Of a DNA stretch of 64,000 bases, positions 63,395 through 64,000 are shown one piece after another. The stretch spans positions 187,670 through 251,669 of the forward strand of contig CAUYUJ010008524.1 of the NCBI GenBank assembly GCA_963575745.1, given 5' to 3'. The translations under genes and the position numbers were made by a program. The notes under the pieces were generated by a model. That model had not been told where the DNA came from, ran no database searches, and saw nothing but the letters and a program-made list of their open reading frames with translations. The DNA is from Prorocentrum cordatum (Eukaryota; Sar; Dinophyceae; Prorocentrales; Prorocentraceae). The first letter of the stretch is position 1. Each line of letters begins with the position of its first letter.

Positions 63395-63444
63395 CCCAGC
63401 AACCCCAAAGGAGGGCCTTCGGCCCCCCTGTGGGGGTTGCTGGG
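63395..63444. repeat. Hairpin with TTCG loop
   Basis: CCCAGCAACCCC pairs with GGGGTTGCTGGG, and inside GGAGGGCC, TTCG, GGCCCCCC pairs again with one small bulge. The UUCG-type loop is unusually stable in RNA. It lies just 5-prime of a CAA-core repeat. Function unknown. Confidence 0.7.
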
Positions 63445-63479
63445 GTTCTGGTTGATCGGGGGGGCTGAGGTGCTGGGTC

Positions 63480-63514
63480 GCGCCTGAACCAACATCAGCA
63501 TCAACAACAACAAT

Positions 63515-63549
<35 letters not shown>

Positions 63550-63559
63550 CCACAACAAT

Positions 63560-63590
<31 letters not shown>

Positions 63591-63960
63591 CCAACAACAC
63601 AAACAACAACACCAACACCAAAATAAACACCAACAACAACAGTAACAACAGCAACCACAACCAAAACCACAACCAAAACCTCAACTAACCACAACCATAA
63701 CCACAACTACTGCAACAACACCAGCACCAAAAACAACTCGACCACCATCAACAAAAACAATACAAGCAACAACAACGCCAACACCAACACCAGCAAGAAC
63801 GACAACAAACAACAACAACACCTTGATATTGATCGTGTTTATCTGCCCGCGTGTCATCCACATTATTTGTCCTAACCCCTCGGTGCGAGGCCTCTCCGTC
63901 CTCGATCGTACCCTCCCCCCTCAAGGGTATATGCTCCTTGCCTGCCCAGCCCCCACAACA
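63480..63960 (+). repeat. CAA-core dispersed repeat, copy 6
   Basis: CAA/CAG/CCA array at 63494-63822, then tail TGTTTATCTGCCCGCGTG, CCTCGGTGCGAGGCCTC, CGTCCTCGATCGTACCC and a CCTTGCCTGCCC end. The head is not clearly recognised here. Confidence 0.78.
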
Positions 63961-64000
63961 GGGGAAGGGAGAGAGGAAGAGAAGGGACAAGAGGAAGGGA

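Noticed and set aside
1-64000. Spliced-leader RNA, tRNA, 5S or other rRNA genes
   Set aside because: I looked for the dinoflagellate spliced-leader core, tRNA cloverleaves and conserved rRNA blocks and saw none; only B-box-like words at 16.7 and 25.5 kb.

Overview
This window looks like nuclear DNA of a dinoflagellate. No single marker gene proves it. The reasons are: a Ty1/copia-type gag remnant whose wording (LQRGLGGPART, AEAAGVDIPN, basic KGKGKGR stretch, CCHC zinc knuckle) I know from Symbiodiniaceae and related genomes; a decayed non-LTR element with a dinoflagellate-style RNase H domain; an algal-type arsenite methyltransferase; short GC3-rich exons in kilobase introns with GC as well as GT donors; and high GC with very dense tandem repeats. 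I cannot name the species. I found no rRNA, tRNA, spliced-leader RNA, CRISPR array or bacterial operon. Most long open frames here are by-products of stop-poor tandem repeats and are not genes.

Layout. 1-9.1 kb: repeats only (a 100-bp satellite, a composite block with a 16-bp satellite, a 431-bp duplication, 72-bp arrays, a CTCGAG-core array). 9.3-10.1 kb: left arm of an inverted repeat whose partner lies at 51.5-52.8 kb. 11.1-15.5 kb, minus strand: arsM with an in-frame TAG, then a broken copia gag. 15.7-26 kb: G/C-rich dispersed repeats, fold-backs, a MITE-like element, a third composite block and a few short possible exons. 26.2-27.6 kb, minus: non-LTR retroelement remnant. 28-34 kb: pyrimidine tracts and dispersed arrays. 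34.5-38.0 kb, minus: a receptor-like locus (signal peptide, DNRLRE-like module, lectin-like and PAN-like ectodomain, Thr-rich stalk, one membrane span, TIR-like cytosolic domain). 39-53 kb: CAT array, satellites with higher-order structure, CAA-core repeats, right inverted arm. 54.5-59.4 kb, minus: three short exons of an organellar-type HSP90, separated by introns of about 1.2 and 3.4 kb that contain satellite DNA. 60-64 kb: a dimeric satellite and the last CAA-core repeat.

The recognisable genes are all on the minus strand, which fits the one-way gene arrangement known in dinoflagellates. Almost every multi-codon locus carries frameshifts or a stop. Either these copies are decaying or the assembly keeps uncorrected indels; the sequence alone cannot decide. 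The most interesting locus is the receptor-like one, because the ectodomain, membrane span and TIR-like domain lie in order on one strand.
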